A DNA stretch of 64,000 bases from UBA5239 sp040394635 (GCA_040394635.1 JBEBRW010000016.1:26526-90525), one strand, 5' to 3'; shown: positions 15,272 through 25,101, numbered from the stretch's first letter. Numbers and translations: made by a program. Notes: generated by a model from the sequence alone, not told the origin.

Positions 15272-18200
15272 TCAGCAGTTTTTTTATTCATCGTCCGCGT
15301 TTTGCCTTTGTGATTTCGATCGTTATAACGATTGCCGGGTTGATCGCCGTCAAGGCGCTGCCGATTGCGCAGTATCCGAACATCACGCCGTCGCAGGTGG
15401 CGGTGACCGCGACCTATCCGGGGGCGGACGCCATGACGGTACAGGAAACGGTGGTGGAGCCGATCGAGGCGCAGGTGAACGGGGTGAAGCGGATGATTTA
15501 CATGTCGTCCACCAGCGCGGACTCGGGCACGGCCACGATCACGGTTACGTTCGGTATCGGTACCGACGGCGACATGAACACGGTGAACGTGCAGAACCGG
15601 GTAAACTGGGCCTCGGCGCGTTTGCCGGAGGAAGTGAGCCGGCAGGGGATCATCGTCAAGGAAAAATCCAGTAACATGCTGCTGGTGTTGTCGCTGTACT
15701 CGCCGAATGATACTTACAATTCGCTGTGGCTGAATAACTATATATCGCTGAATATCAAAGACGAAATCGCCCGTATCCCGGGTGTGGGCGACGTGCAGCT
15801 GCTGGGCGGCGCCGATTACTCCATGCGCATCTGGGTGGACCCCGACCGGATGGCGAGCTTGAATATGACGGTGGACGAGATCATCAACGCCGTCAAGCAG
15901 CAGAACGTGCAGGTTTCGGCCGGGGCCCTCGGCGATGCGCCGATCGACAAGAGCCAAATGTTCCGCTACAACATTCTGACCAAAGGGCGCCTGACCGACG
16001 TCGAGGATTTCGAGGAAATCGTGATCCGTGCGGAGTCGAGCGGCCAGCAGGTCAAAATCAAGGACGTGGCCAAGGTCGAGATGGGCGCGGAAAGCTATAC
16101 CTCGGACGGCCAGTTCAACGGCAAGGACGCCGCTCTGATGGCGATTTACCAGCTGAACGACGCCAACGGGATGGCCATCGCCAAGCTCTGTCGCGAAAAG
16201 CTGCTTGAGCTCAAGGAACGTTTCCCGGAAGACCTCGAATATGACTTCAACTACGATACCACTGAATTCATCCAGTCGTCGATCGACGAAGTGGTGAAAA
16301 CACTGTTTGAAGCGGTGTTCCTGGTGATTCTGGTAACCTTTATTTTCCTGCAGGACTGGCGCTCGACGCTGGTGCCGACGATCGCGATTCCGGTGTCGCT
16401 GATCGGTACCTTCGCGGTGATGCTGGTGATCGGTTTCTCGATCAATTTGATTACGCTGTTCGGGCTGATTCTGGCGATCGGGATTGTGGTGGACGACGCA
16501 ATCCTGGTGATCGAAAACGTCAACCGGCTGATGGAGGAAGAAGGACTCCAGCCCCGTGAAGCCGCGCTCAAGTCGATGGAACAGGTGACGGGGCCGATTA
16601 TCGCGACCACGGCAGTGCTGCTGGCGATGTTTATCCCGGTCTGTTTCCTTGGAGGTATCACCGGGGAAATGTACCGCCAGTTCGGTATCACGATTTCGGT
16701 GGCGGTGGCCTTCTCGGCGGTGAACGCGCTGACGCTGAGCCCCGCGCTGTGCTCGATTCTGCTGAAAAAGATCGACCCGAACCGGAAAAAGCCCATCTTC
16801 GTCCGTATGCTGGACAAATTTATTTTTAACTGGTTCAACAAGTTTTTCGAGAAGTTGACCCATGCTTATTCGGCCGTGGTCATGCGCATCGTGAAGCGCG
16901 TGCTGATGGTGCTGGTTTTTTACGGCATCCTGATACTGGTGATCGTGCAGATTTACAAGATCCTGCCGACCGGGTTCATCCCTGAAGAGGACCAGGGGGC
17001 ATTTTTCGTAAACGTGCAGCTGCCGGATGCCTCGGCGATTCCGCGTACGCAGGCCGTGATCGACAAAGTCGTCAAGTCGCTGGAAGATATTCCCGGCATG
17101 CGGAGTGTGGCCTCGAATACCGGGTACAGTATCCTGACCGGCACCACCGCCAGCAACACCGGGTTCATCATCTGTTCGCTGAAGCCGTGGGCCGAGCGCA
17201 AAAACGAAGAAACGAGCCTGCCGGGGATTATCGAAGAAGTCCGCCGCCGGATTGCACCGTTCCCCGAGGCGATCATCATGCCGTTTACGCCACCGGCGAT
17301 CCCGGGTATCGGCTCCACGGGCGGGTTCTCGTTTGTGCTGCAGGATACCTCCGGCACGCACCCGGAACAGATGGGCGAGGAGATCAATAACCTGCTGCAG
17401 TCGGCCACTCAGAATCCGGCCATCGGCGAGGCGTTTGCCACGTTCCGCGCCTCCGTGCCGCAGACGTATCTGGAAATCGACCGCGAAAAGGTCCTGAAAA
17501 TGGGCGTGCTCCTGAGCGATATCAACCTGGCGCTACAGAGTCTGGCCGGTTACAATTATATCAACGACTTCAACAAATTCGGCAAGGTCTACAAGGTCGA
17601 AATCCAGGCGCAGACGCCGTACCGCTCCACGATCGAAGCCGTGACCAATCTGCATGTCAAAAACAGCAACGGCGACATGGTTCCCCTGAGCACCATGGTC
17701 GACGTCAAGCAGAAGTTCGCGCCGCAGTACCTGAACCGCTACAACATGTATTCCTCGGCCACGATCAACGGCAATCCTGCCGAGGGCTACAGCTCCGGAC
17801 AGGCCATGGCCGCCATGGAGGAGGAAGCGCGCAAGATCCTGCCGCCGAATATGACGTTTGACTGGACCGACATGTCGTACCAGGAGCGTCTGGCCAGCGG
17901 GCAGATGGGGTTGATCATGGCCATTGCGCTGCTGTTCATGTACCTCTTTCTGGTGGCGCAGTACGAGAGCTGGATGATTCCGGTGGCGGTGCTGCTTTCG
18001 GTGCCGGTGGCGTTCTTCGGAGCGCTGATTTCGCTTTGGGCGCTGGGGCTGGACAACAATATTTATACGCAGGTCGGTTTTATTCTGCTCTTCGGGGTGG
18101 CGTGCAAAACCGCGATCCTGATTGTAGAATTCGCCAAAGTACAGCACGAAGAAGGCGGCATGGACATTGTGGAAGCGGCTGCATTCGCGGCCAAGCTGCG

Positions 18201-18441
18201 TTTCCGGGCGGTGCTGATGACGGGGATCTCGTTCATCTTCGGGGTGTTCCCGCTGGTGGTGGCGGAGGGGGCCGGGGCGATCAGCCGCCGGGCGCTCGGC
18301 ACGGCGATTTGCGGGGGCATGATTGCCGCCGTGATCGTGGGCACGCTGCTGATTCCGGGATTCTACGTGGTCGTACAGAAATTAATCGAGCTTTCGAACC
18401 GCAAAGATAAAAAAGCCCCCGAGGTCAAAGAAGGAGCGTAA
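15268..18441 (+). CDS. RND multidrug efflux transporter (HAE1/AcrB-like)
   Basis: 1057 residues, the usual size of AcrB-type proton-driven pumps. The N-terminal helix is followed by 'LPIAQYPNITPSQV', the pore-domain start shared by the HAE1 family. Two large periplasmic loops and twelve helices can be traced. The proton-relay acids are Asp409-Asp410 in 'GIVVDDAILVIENV'. It exports amphiphilic drugs or bile salts together with the adaptor just upstream. No TolC-type outer-membrane channel gene follows, so the pump must borrow one encoded elsewhere. Confidence 0.95.
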   Translation: MISSFFIHRPRFAFVISIVITIAGLIAVKALPIAQYPNITPSQVAVTATYPGADAMTVQETVVEPIEAQVNGVKRMIYMSSTSADSGTATITVTFGIGTDGDMNTVNVQNRVNWASARLPEEVSRQGIIVKEKSSNMLLVLSLYSPNDTYNSLWLNNYISLNIKDEIARIPGVGDVQLLGGADYSMRIWVDPDRMASLNMTVDEIINAVKQQNVQVSAGALGDAPIDKSQMFRYNILTKGRLTDVEDFEEIVIRAESSGQQVKIKDVAKVEMGAESYTSDGQFNGKDAALMAIYQLNDANGMAIAKLCREKLLELKERFPEDLEYDFNYDTTEFIQSSIDEVVKTLFEAVFLVILVTFIFLQDWRSTLVPTIAIPVSLIGTFAVMLVIGFSINLITLFGLILAIGIVVDDAILVIENVNRLMEEEGLQPREAALKSMEQVTGPIIATTAVLLAMFIPVCFLGGITGEMYRQFGITISVAVAFSAVNALTLSPALCSILLKKIDPNRKKPIFVRMLDKFIFNWFNKFFEKLTHAYSAVVMRIVKRVLMVLVFYGILILVIVQIYKILPTGFIPEEDQGAFFVNVQLPDASAIPRTQAVIDKVVKSLEDIPGMRSVASNTGYSILTGTTASNTGFIICSLKPWAERKNEETSLPGIIEEVRRRIAPFPEAIIMPFTPPAIPGIGSTGGFSFVLQDTSGTHPEQMGEEINNLLQSATQNPAIGEAFATFRASVPQTYLEIDREKVLKMGVLLSDINLALQSLAGYNYINDFNKFGKVYKVEIQAQTPYRSTIEAVTNLHVKNSNGDMVPLSTMVDVKQKFAPQYLNRYNMYSSATINGNPAEGYSSGQAMAAMEEEARKILPPNMTFDWTDMSYQERLASGQMGLIMAIALLFMYLFLVAQYESWMIPVAVLLSVPVAFFGALISLWALGLDNNIYTQVGFILLFGVACKTAILIVEFAKVQHEEGGMDIVEAAAFAAKLRFRAVLMTGISFIFGVFPLVVAEGAGAISRRALGTAICGGMIAAVIVGTLLIPGFYVVVQKLIELSNRKDKKAPEVKEGA

Positions 18442-18442
18442 G

Positions 18443-19321
18443 ATGTTTATCGACGTCCACTCCCATGCTTATCTGTACCCGTGCCCGCCGCAAGACGGGC
18501 ACACACAATTCTGCACCCCTGAGGAAGTGATCAAACGCTACGACGAGCTCGGAATCGACAAAGGCATCCTGTTGCCGCTGATCGGTCCCGAGACTTACCT
18601 GCCGCAGTCCAATGAGGAAATCATGGAAATCTGCCGGCGCTACCCGGACCGCTTCCTCGCGTACTGCAACATCGACCCGCGGGGAATCGGCAACTCGGAG
18701 TTCACCGACTTCTCCGTCTGGCTCAAATGGTACAAGGAACACGGTTACCTCGGTGTCGGCGAGTTCATGCCGAACCTGCCGTTCCGGCACCCGCTGGTGC
18801 AGAATTTCCTGCGTCAGGTGGAATCATTCAACCTGCCGTTGGTGTTCGACGTCACGGTATACGTGGGGCGCTCCTACGGGCTGGTCGACGAACCGGGATT
18901 GCCGCAACTCGAGTACTGCCTGCAGCAGTTCCCGAAACTGGTCATATTCGGGCACGGCCCGGCATACTGGAGCGAAATCGGCGTGCTGGAAACCGTGGCC
19001 GATCGCGGAGGTTACCCGAAGTACCCGGTCAGGGCCGAGGGCGCGGTACCCAAGCTGATGCGGCGCTACTCGAATTTGTGGGGAGATCTTTCCGCCGGCA
19101 GCGGTTACAACGCCCTGGCGCGCGATCCCGATTACGCGGTTCAGTTTCTCAACGAATTTCAGGACCGGCTCTGTTTCGGCACCGATATCTGCTATGCGAC
19201 GCAACCCCTGCCGCTGGCGCAGTTCCTGACCGACCTCAAACTGAGCGGCAAAATCTCCAGCGATACCTTCGACAAGATCGCCCGCAAAAATATCATCCGG
19301 CTCCTGAATCTGCAGGCTTGA
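18443..19321 (+). CDS. amidohydrolase-family metal-dependent hydrolase
   Basis: 292 residues. 'MFIDVHSHAY' (His6, His8) is the HxH metal site of the amidohydrolase TIM barrel (Amidohydro_2 type), 'LVIFGHGPAYW' supplies a further His, and 'FGTDICYA' holds the late Asp. The family includes decarboxylases and lactonases acting on cyclic or carboxylated substrates; the substrate here is unknown. It begins one base after the pump stop, so it is part of the efflux operon. That is an uncommon partner and may point to detoxification of the pumped compound. Confidence 0.82.
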   Translation: MFIDVHSHAYLYPCPPQDGHTQFCTPEEVIKRYDELGIDKGILLPLIGPETYLPQSNEEIMEICRRYPDRFLAYCNIDPRGIGNSEFTDFSVWLKWYKEHGYLGVGEFMPNLPFRHPLVQNFLRQVESFNLPLVFDVTVYVGRSYGLVDEPGLPQLEYCLQQFPKLVIFGHGPAYWSEIGVLETVADRGGYPKYPVRAEGAVPKLMRRYSNLWGDLSAGSGYNALARDPDYAVQFLNEFQDRLCFGTDICYATQPLPLAQFLTDLKLSGKISSDTFDKIARKNIIRLLNLQA

Positions 19322-19378
19322 CGTTTGCCACGGGGAAATGCGAGCAACTCCGCGCTCCGGCGGCCTCTCATATTTCCT

Positions 19379-20605
19379 CTATTGCAGGGACATTTGCGGG
19401 AAGCTGTTGCCGATCGGCAGAGAGGTGGGGACCTGTATCGGTTCTTCGTGGTCCGGGATGCCCCAGCGGCGCGTAAAGGGCCAGAAGACCAGTGCGGCGC
19501 GTCCGACCATGTTACGGCGCGGTACCACGCCCCAGATCCGGCTGTCCGAGCTGAACAGCGAATTATCCCCCAGCATGAAATAGCAATCTTCCGGCACCAC
19601 GAATTCCGCGTCCGGGCTGCCCAGGTAACGGCCGGGACCACTGGCGACGAGGTTCAGGTGACCGTGGTAACCGCCCATTTTACTGTAGACTTTGTTGAAC
19701 GCGGGCGCCAGTTCCTGGACGGGTTTGAATTCGGTGGCGCCTTTCGGCTTGACCATCAATTGATCTTTGTCGATGCGCAGTGTGTCGCCGGGGAGTCCGG
19801 CGAGACGCTTGATATAGTAGTAGCCGGCCAGCGGTTTGCCATTATCGAGGATGTCGCGGGTGTTGAAAACCACCACTTCGCCGCGCTGGAAATCCCTGAA
19901 ATGATGCGAGAGCTGGTCGACAAACAGATGGTCGCCGAGCGACATCCAGCCATCGCTGAGCACGTCGCCTTTTTTGAATTCCCGGCGGGTCTGCATCCGG
20001 GTGTAGTCGTAAACTTTGATCGGGGGGCCGGGCAAGGTGTAGCCGGCATTGCCGATCCGGAAGGAGCTGTAGCCGAAAAAGATCTTGCCGGGCAGCGTGG
20101 TGTTGCCATAAAGCGCCGATTCGGAGAATGAATATTCGTCGAATTTTCCGTCTTCCTTGATCACCGCCTTGGCCGGTACCGCCGAGTACAGCCAGAAGCT
20201 CAGCGCGGCGGGCGTCTTGACCACTTCGTCTTCGACATAATGCGTGCCGAACAGCGTCGGCTGCATGCTGCTGGTCGGAATTTTGAACGGCTGGGCGAAG
20301 AGCCCGCGCAGCCCGAACGCGATCATGCAGACCACGGCCAGGATGTCGAGGATTTCGCGGATTTTGCAACTGCGGTAGCTGGGGGCGTATTGACGGATCT
20401 TTTTCCGGGCGTTGGCGCGGTAGGCGTCCAGCTCGGCGACCTTGTCGTTGTCGCGGAGCTTTTCGCCCTGTTCCATGGCGTCGCGCAGGGCGGTTTTCTG
20501 CTCGGGAGTCAGGATATCGTCGTCCGCGTGAAGGATGTGGCGGAGCTCTGAAACCATATCGCGCAGATGTTTCCGCTGTTTCCGTTTTTTGTGCCAAGCC
20601 AGCAT
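19379..20605 (-). CDS. lepB: signal peptidase I
   Basis: 408 residues, longer than the usual 200-320. The cytoplasmic N-terminus is highly charged and predicted helical (1-80), then one membrane segment (about 86-104). 'IPTSSMQPTL' contains the nucleophile Ser113, 'YYYIKRLAGLPGD' the general base Lys266, and 'MLGDNSLFSSDSRIWG' is box E. It cleaves signal peptides on the periplasmic face, and this window alone encodes about ten exported proteins. It follows lepA by 13 bases, the conserved lepA-lepB operon arrangement. Confidence 0.94.
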   Translation of the reverse strand: MLAWHKKRKQRKHLRDMVSELRHILHADDDILTPEQKTALRDAMEQGEKLRDNDKVAELDAYRANARKKIRQYAPSYRSCKIREILDILAVVCMIAFGLRGLFAQPFKIPTSSMQPTLFGTHYVEDEVVKTPAALSFWLYSAVPAKAVIKEDGKFDEYSFSESALYGNTTLPGKIFFGYSSFRIGNAGYTLPGPPIKVYDYTRMQTRREFKKGDVLSDGWMSLGDHLFVDQLSHHFRDFQRGEVVVFNTRDILDNGKPLAGYYYIKRLAGLPGDTLRIDKDQLMVKPKGATEFKPVQELAPAFNKVYSKMGGYHGHLNLVASGPGRYLGSPDAEFVVPEDCYFMLGDNSLFSSDSRIWGVVPRRNMVGRAALVFWPFTRRWGIPDHEEPIQVPTSLPIGNSFPQMSLQ

Positions 20606-20618
20606 GGTGGTGTACCTG

Positions 20619-22427
20619 TTATTTATTGTCGGTGGATTTCAGAACTTCGACGAATGCTTCCTGCGGGATATAGACGTTGCCGACTTCCTTCATCCGCTTT
20701 TTGCCTTCCTTCTGCTTGTCGAGGAGCTTGCGTTTGCGGGTGATGTCGCCGCCGTAGCACTTGGCGAGCACGTTTTTGCGGAGCTGGCGGACCGTTTCGC
20801 GCGAAACGATCTTGCCGCCCACCGCGCCCTGGATCGCGATCTGGAACATCTGCGGCGGAATCAGATCCTTGAGCTTGGAGCACAGGAGGCTGCCGCGGAA
20901 ATGCGCGTGGTCGATGTGAACGATGGACGAAAACGCGTCCACCGGTTCGCCGTTGACCAGAATATCGAGTTTGACCAGTTTGTCGGCGCGGTAACCGCAA
21001 GGCTCGTAGTCGAAACTGCCGTAACCGCGGGTAATGGATTTGAGCTTGTCATGGAAGTCGATCAGGATTTCATGCATCGGGAGTTCGGCCTCGATGATCA
21101 CGTGGTGGCCGTCCACCGCCTCGGTCGAGGTGCAGAGTCCGCGCTTGCTCATGACCAGCGCCATGATGTCGCCGATATAGTTGTTCGGAGCCATGATTTT
21201 GGCCACGATCAGCGGTTCTTCGATGCGGTCGATCAGCGTGGGATCGGGCATGTGAACCGGATTATCGACGTGGATCATGTTGCCGTCGCGCAGATAAACG
21301 TTGTAAACCACGCTCGGATAAGTGGCGATGATGTCCATGTTGTATTCGCGGCGCAGACGCTCCTGGATGATCTCCATGTGAAGCAGCCCGAGGAAACCGC
21401 AGCGGAAGCCGAAGCCCAGCGCGGCGGAGGTTTCCGCCTGGTACTGGAACGCGGCGTCGTTCAACTGCAGCTTGGCCATGCTGAATTTGAGCTGTTCATA
21501 ATCGGCCGAATCAATCGGGTAGATGCCGCTGAACACCATCGGCGTAACCTTGCGGAAGCCGGGGAGAGCCGCCGGGCACGGTGCCTTGGCGTCGGTAATG
21601 GTATCGCCCATGGGGGTATCGGAGGGGCTCTTCAGGTTCGGGATCAGGTAGCCCACTTCGCCGGCACTGAGCGAATCGACCGCGGTCATATTCGGCTTGA
21701 ACACACCCACTTCCTTGATTTCGCTTTCGATGCCGTTGCTGAAAACACGGCCACGGGTACCGCGGCGGAATTCGCCGTTAAAGACGCGGACATAGGTAAC
21801 CACGCCCCGGTAGGGGTCGTAATTGGAGTCAAAAATCAGGCTGCTGATGCCCTCGTACCCCTCGTTGGTCGGCGACGGTACGCGCTTGATGATGGCTTCC
21901 AGCAGTTCGGGAATGCCGATGCCCTCTTTGGCACTGACCAGAATCGCGTCTTCGCGCGGAATGGCCAGGATTTCCTCCATTTGCTCGTAGCACATTTCGA
22001 GGTTGGTGGCGGGCAAGTCGATTTTGTTGATGACCGGGATCACCGTCAGGTTCTGGCGGAAGGCCAGCGACACGTTCGCCACGGTCTGGGCCTGAACGCC
22101 CTGGGTGGCGTCGATGATCAGCAATGCGCCTTCGCAGGCGGAGAGCGCCCGGCTCACTTCGTAGGTGAAGTCCACGTGTCCGGGGGTGTCGATCAGGTTC
22201 AGACTGTATTCGATGCCGTCCAGTGCCTTGTAAACCATCCGCACCGGATGCGATTTGATGGTGATGCCGCGTTCGCGCTCGAGGTCCATGGCGTCCAGCA
22301 CCTGTTCCTGCAGATCGCGCTTGGCGATGGTTCCAGTATGCTCCAGCAACCGGTCGGCCAACGTCGATTTGCCGTGGTCGATATGGGCGATGATCGAAAA
22401 ATTGCGTATTAGTTCAAGCTTGCTCAT
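20619..22427 (-). CDS. lepA: elongation factor 4 (back-translocating GTPase LepA)
   Basis: 602 residues, the normal family length. 'AHIDHGKSTLADRLLE' is the G1 loop, 'DTPGHVDF' G3 and 'NKIDLPA' G4. The GTPase, domain II, EF-G-like domains III and V and the LepA-specific C-terminal domain ('RAVGGKIVSRETVRQLRKNV' region, then 'KCYGGDITRKRKLLDKQKEG') can all be followed. It acts on ribosomes stalled or wrongly translocated, mainly under stress. It is first gene of an operon with lepB. Confidence 0.97.
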   Translation of the reverse strand: MSKLELIRNFSIIAHIDHGKSTLADRLLEHTGTIAKRDLQEQVLDAMDLERERGITIKSHPVRMVYKALDGIEYSLNLIDTPGHVDFTYEVSRALSACEGALLIIDATQGVQAQTVANVSLAFRQNLTVIPVINKIDLPATNLEMCYEQMEEILAIPREDAILVSAKEGIGIPELLEAIIKRVPSPTNEGYEGISSLIFDSNYDPYRGVVTYVRVFNGEFRRGTRGRVFSNGIESEIKEVGVFKPNMTAVDSLSAGEVGYLIPNLKSPSDTPMGDTITDAKAPCPAALPGFRKVTPMVFSGIYPIDSADYEQLKFSMAKLQLNDAAFQYQAETSAALGFGFRCGFLGLLHMEIIQERLRREYNMDIIATYPSVVYNVYLRDGNMIHVDNPVHMPDPTLIDRIEEPLIVAKIMAPNNYIGDIMALVMSKRGLCTSTEAVDGHHVIIEAELPMHEILIDFHDKLKSITRGYGSFDYEPCGYRADKLVKLDILVNGEPVDAFSSIVHIDHAHFRGSLLCSKLKDLIPPQMFQIAIQGAVGGKIVSRETVRQLRKNVLAKCYGGDITRKRKLLDKQKEGKKRMKEVGNVYIPQEAFVEVLKSTDNK

Positions 22428-22514
22428 GTATCGTCTGTATTATGATTAAATTACTGCGAATATATAATTTAGCTCATATTTGCCTTGATTTCAAATCCCA
22501 AATGCAAAATTGGA

Positions 22515-22565
22515 AAAAATTGCAAACCAGGGCGCACGGGAGTTCTTCCCATACGCCCTGGTTTT
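22515..22565 (-). terminator. strong bidirectional hairpin, probable terminator
   Basis: An 11-bp perfect stem (AAACCAGGGCG / CGCCCTGGTTT) encloses a second GGGA/TCCC stem. A T-rich stretch follows on the minus strand (TTTGCAATTTTTT) and a short T-run on the plus strand. It lies between lepA and the FAD oxidoreductase, both on the minus strand, and would end the latter's transcript. Confidence 0.5.
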
Positions 22566-22811
22566 GGATCATACACGGACGGACACGGAGTTGCACAGAA
22601 GCTGTTCTTGCCGCCCTTTCGCTCAATGTCGAAAAAACTGTTTCACATTTTTTCAACCTCGCTTCCGGGCGGGTGGTGATTTTCTTATAGCGCCTGTGGC
22701 TTACATTTTGTTCCGCCTTGGGGGCGTGCAGCGCTGTCCGCGCGCTGCACTGCGTCCGGGCAAGCGCCCGGTGGCATGTTTGCTCTCTTTAGATTCTTAA
22801 TTCTTAACTGG
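22566..22811. other. structured intergenic region with GC-rich hairpins
   Basis: This stretch shows no gene I can support. It holds two adjacent perfect hairpins, GTGCAGCGC / GCGCTGCAC (22726-22750) and CCGGGC / GCCCGG (22756-22771), and a 16-base AT-rich repeat at 22793-22808 also found at 38527-38542. Together with the upstream hairpin it could be a small RNA or a decayed element. No promoter is clear. Confidence 0.4.
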
Positions 22812-24113
22812 TTACGGCGTGACGCCCGCTTTTTTCAGTACGCTCTGCACTTTCCTGATGTCCACATCGCGGACGCTGCAGTTGGCCTTGACCGCTTCAG
22901 CGGCGGCCGTACCCACTCCGTAGCCGATGTTCGCGCAAATCGGCATTACCCGGAAATTCGAATGCGCCTTGTGCGTGCCGGAAATGTTGCGTCCGGACAG
23001 CAGCAGGCCGTCGATTTTTTCGGGAACGCAAGCGCCGAAGGGAATGGTGTAAGCGCCCCGGCAGGTGAATTTGTGCTGCGCGCCGTCCTTGTCCAGGCCG
23101 GAGCCTTCGACGTTGTGAATGTCGAAATTGAAACGGTTCTTCGTCGCGATCCAGTCGTCGAAAACCCGGGCGTCGACGATATCGTGTTCGTTAATCGTGC
23201 ACAGCCCCTTGAAGTGACGGGTTTCGCGCACACCCACTACTGCGGCGGCGGCCACCAGGAAGCATTTGTCATACCCCGGCGCGAATTTCCGCAGGAACGC
23301 GATGATTTTCGGAATCTGGCGGTGACAGGTCACTTCGGCGGTGGTCAGGTCGGCATTGCTGGTGCCGTCGATATCGGTGAGGTTGGTCATATTGACGACG
23401 ACCTGTCCGGGAATGGTGCTTTTGTAAAGCAGCACGTGCCCGGCGGGCGGCGGGAGGTGTTTCCGGGCCAGGGATTGCAGTTCGCCTTTCGCGGTCTCGA
23501 CCTGGCTCTCGAAGGAACCGGGGAAAACGGCATTGTCCCAGTCGACGCCGTCGATCTTGAACATCAGCGTCACCGGCTGCATTTTGTGGTCGCCGTCGCG
23601 GCCCTTGGCGAATTCGGCGCCGGCGCGGGCGGCCACATCGCCGTCGCCGGTGGCGTCGATCACGACTTTGGCGGCGGCGGCTTCGCGTCCGGATTTGCTT
23701 TCCAGAATCACGCCGGTCACCCGGTTGCCGTCCTTCATGACGCCGGCGCAGCGGGTATGGAGCAGGAATTTCACGCCGGCTTCTTCGAGCATGTCAAAGA
23801 GCACCAGTTTCAGGATTTCATGGTTAATGACCCAGGAGGTCTTCTCGACTTCATTGTCCCAGCTCATGGCTTTGCAGCGGTCCATGATCTCGGTGGTGAT
23901 CGGCGACACAGTGCCGCCGCACCAATGGGACATCATTCCCGAAGTGGCAATACCACCGAGGCAATTCATCTCTTCCACCAGCAGTACTTTGGCTCCGCCG
24001 CGCGCCGCACCGAGAGCGGCTCCAATACCGGCAGGACCGCCGCCCGCCACGATAACGTCGATTTCATAATTAACCGGAATTTCACCGGCCGCTTCCTTAT
24101 AGATTCTTTTCAT
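22812..24113 (-). CDS. FAD-dependent oxidoreductase (FAD_oxidored family)
   Basis: 433 residues. 'VIVAGGGPAGIGAALGAARGG' (about 20-40) is the Rossmann FAD-binding motif, 'LVEEMNCLGGIATSGMMSHW' the family's second segment, and 'VVIDATGDGDVAARAGAE' the ATG motif near the middle. 'LLSGRNISGTHKAHSNFRVM' at the C-terminus is also typical of this PF12831-type group, which is common next to carbohydrate-degradation genes in the PVC group and Bacteroidetes. There is no signal peptide. It is divergent from a FadR-type regulator, which may control it. The substrate is unknown. Confidence 0.85.
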   Translation of the reverse strand: MKRIYKEAAGEIPVNYEIDVIVAGGGPAGIGAALGAARGGAKVLLVEEMNCLGGIATSGMMSHWCGGTVSPITTEIMDRCKAMSWDNEVEKTSWVINHEILKLVLFDMLEEAGVKFLLHTRCAGVMKDGNRVTGVILESKSGREAAAAKVVIDATGDGDVAARAGAEFAKGRDGDHKMQPVTLMFKIDGVDWDNAVFPGSFESQVETAKGELQSLARKHLPPPAGHVLLYKSTIPGQVVVNMTNLTDIDGTSNADLTTAEVTCHRQIPKIIAFLRKFAPGYDKCFLVAAAAVVGVRETRHFKGLCTINEHDIVDARVFDDWIATKNRFNFDIHNVEGSGLDKDGAQHKFTCRGAYTIPFGACVPEKIDGLLLSGRNISGTHKAHSNFRVMPICANIGYGVGTAAAEAVKANCSVRDVDIRKVQSVLKKAGVTP

Positions 24114-24289
24114 TATTCAATCTCCTGAATTACGGTTGGATTGTTATTAAATATTATACTGTGAAAAATTCATTTAACCTTTGTTTTTTTGTGAAATAAT
24201 CTTAAATAATCTCAGATAAGACGTGAATTATGGTATGGTTTTTCGGACGTGAAAACAGCATATTTATTTGACTTTTACCTGAAAGGTGC

Positions 24290-24318
24290 TTGACTTATCG
24301 GTGGTTCAATTGTATATG
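24290..24318 (+). promoter_or_regulatory. promoter of FadR-type regulator
   Basis: TTGACT, a 17-base spacer and TATATG, about 45 bases before the start. Confidence 0.5.
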
Positions 24319-24364
24319 TATTTATAGAAAGCTGTTTGGCATAAATGAACATTGGGAGACATGA

Positions 24365-25015
24365 ATGGCGAACAATGAATTAATCAACTCCATTGTCGAT
24401 GCAATTACCATACAAATTCACAACGGCAAGCCCTATGTGACGGAATTGGAATTGTCGACGACCCTGAACGTCAGCCGGACGAGATTGAGGGAGTGTATCC
24501 AGACCCTGGATACCTACGGGATCATCAATAAGCGCCAGAAACGCGGTATTACCCTGGCGCAGGCCAATCACACCAATGTGAGGGAAGCCTACCTGATCCG
24601 CGAGCAACTGGAGAAAATTATCACGTTCGAAGTGTTGGAGCGGGTCACGGCGGAGGATTGCGACAAGCTGGAGGAGATCGACCGGCGCATGATGGAGGCC
24701 TTCCGGGCCAATGATTTTGCGGCGTTGCTGCGTCATGACCTGGAATTTCACCATTCGTATGTGGAAATTTCCGGGCTGAAAGTGGCTACCCGGATCGTTC
24801 GCAACCTGCACTTCTTGAATTACGCCTACATGGCTCCGCTGATGACGCGGATCGACCATGTGCCGGAGGAAGCGATTTCCCATCAACTCATTGTCGACGC
24901 CCTGCGCAAGCGGGAGCACGGCTGCCATTCGGTGCTGAAGAAGCACTTGCAGCACAGCAAGAAGTTTCTGATCAGGCACTGCGAAGAATCGGCGCCGCGC
25001 GATATTATCATCTAA
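24365..25015 (+). CDS. GntR-family regulator with FCD sensor (FadR subfamily)
   Basis: 216 residues. An N-terminal winged helix ('YVTELELSTTLNVSRTRLRE', then 'LDTYGIINKRQKRGITLA') is followed by an all-helical FCD domain with metal/ligand-binding residues 'HDLEFHHSYVEISG' and 'SHQLIVDALRKREHGC'. FCD regulators sense small organic acids or sugar acids. It diverges from the FAD oxidoreductase across 250 bases and precedes the MalK-type ATPase by 147 bases, which has its own promoter. Confidence 0.9.
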   Translation: MANNELINSIVDAITIQIHNGKPYVTELELSTTLNVSRTRLRECIQTLDTYGIINKRQKRGITLAQANHTNVREAYLIREQLEKIITFEVLERVTAEDCDKLEEIDRRMMEAFRANDFAALLRHDLEFHHSYVEISGLKVATRIVRNLHFLNYAYMAPLMTRIDHVPEEAISHQLIVDALRKREHGCHSVLKKHLQHSKKFLIRHCEESAPRDIII

Positions 25016-25101
25016 GTGGTAGAACCAGTTTGTTGCAATTGTTTCTCCTTCAATGAATTTTCGCAGAATTTTTTGTGTTGGGAACTGGAAAATTTCAATT
25101 A

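Noticed and set aside
15085..17361. Minus-strand open frame of 758 codons under the RND pump
   Set aside because: Arg/His/Asp-rich composition without motifs; the plus strand is a complete HAE1 pump.
20535..22412. Plus-strand open frame of 625 codons over lepA
   Set aside because: Antisense shadow; lepA is complete on the other strand with all GTPase motifs.
22442..22800. Small open frames in the lepA upstream region
   Set aside because: They overlap stable hairpins, disagree in frame and lack ribosome sites and recognisable domains.
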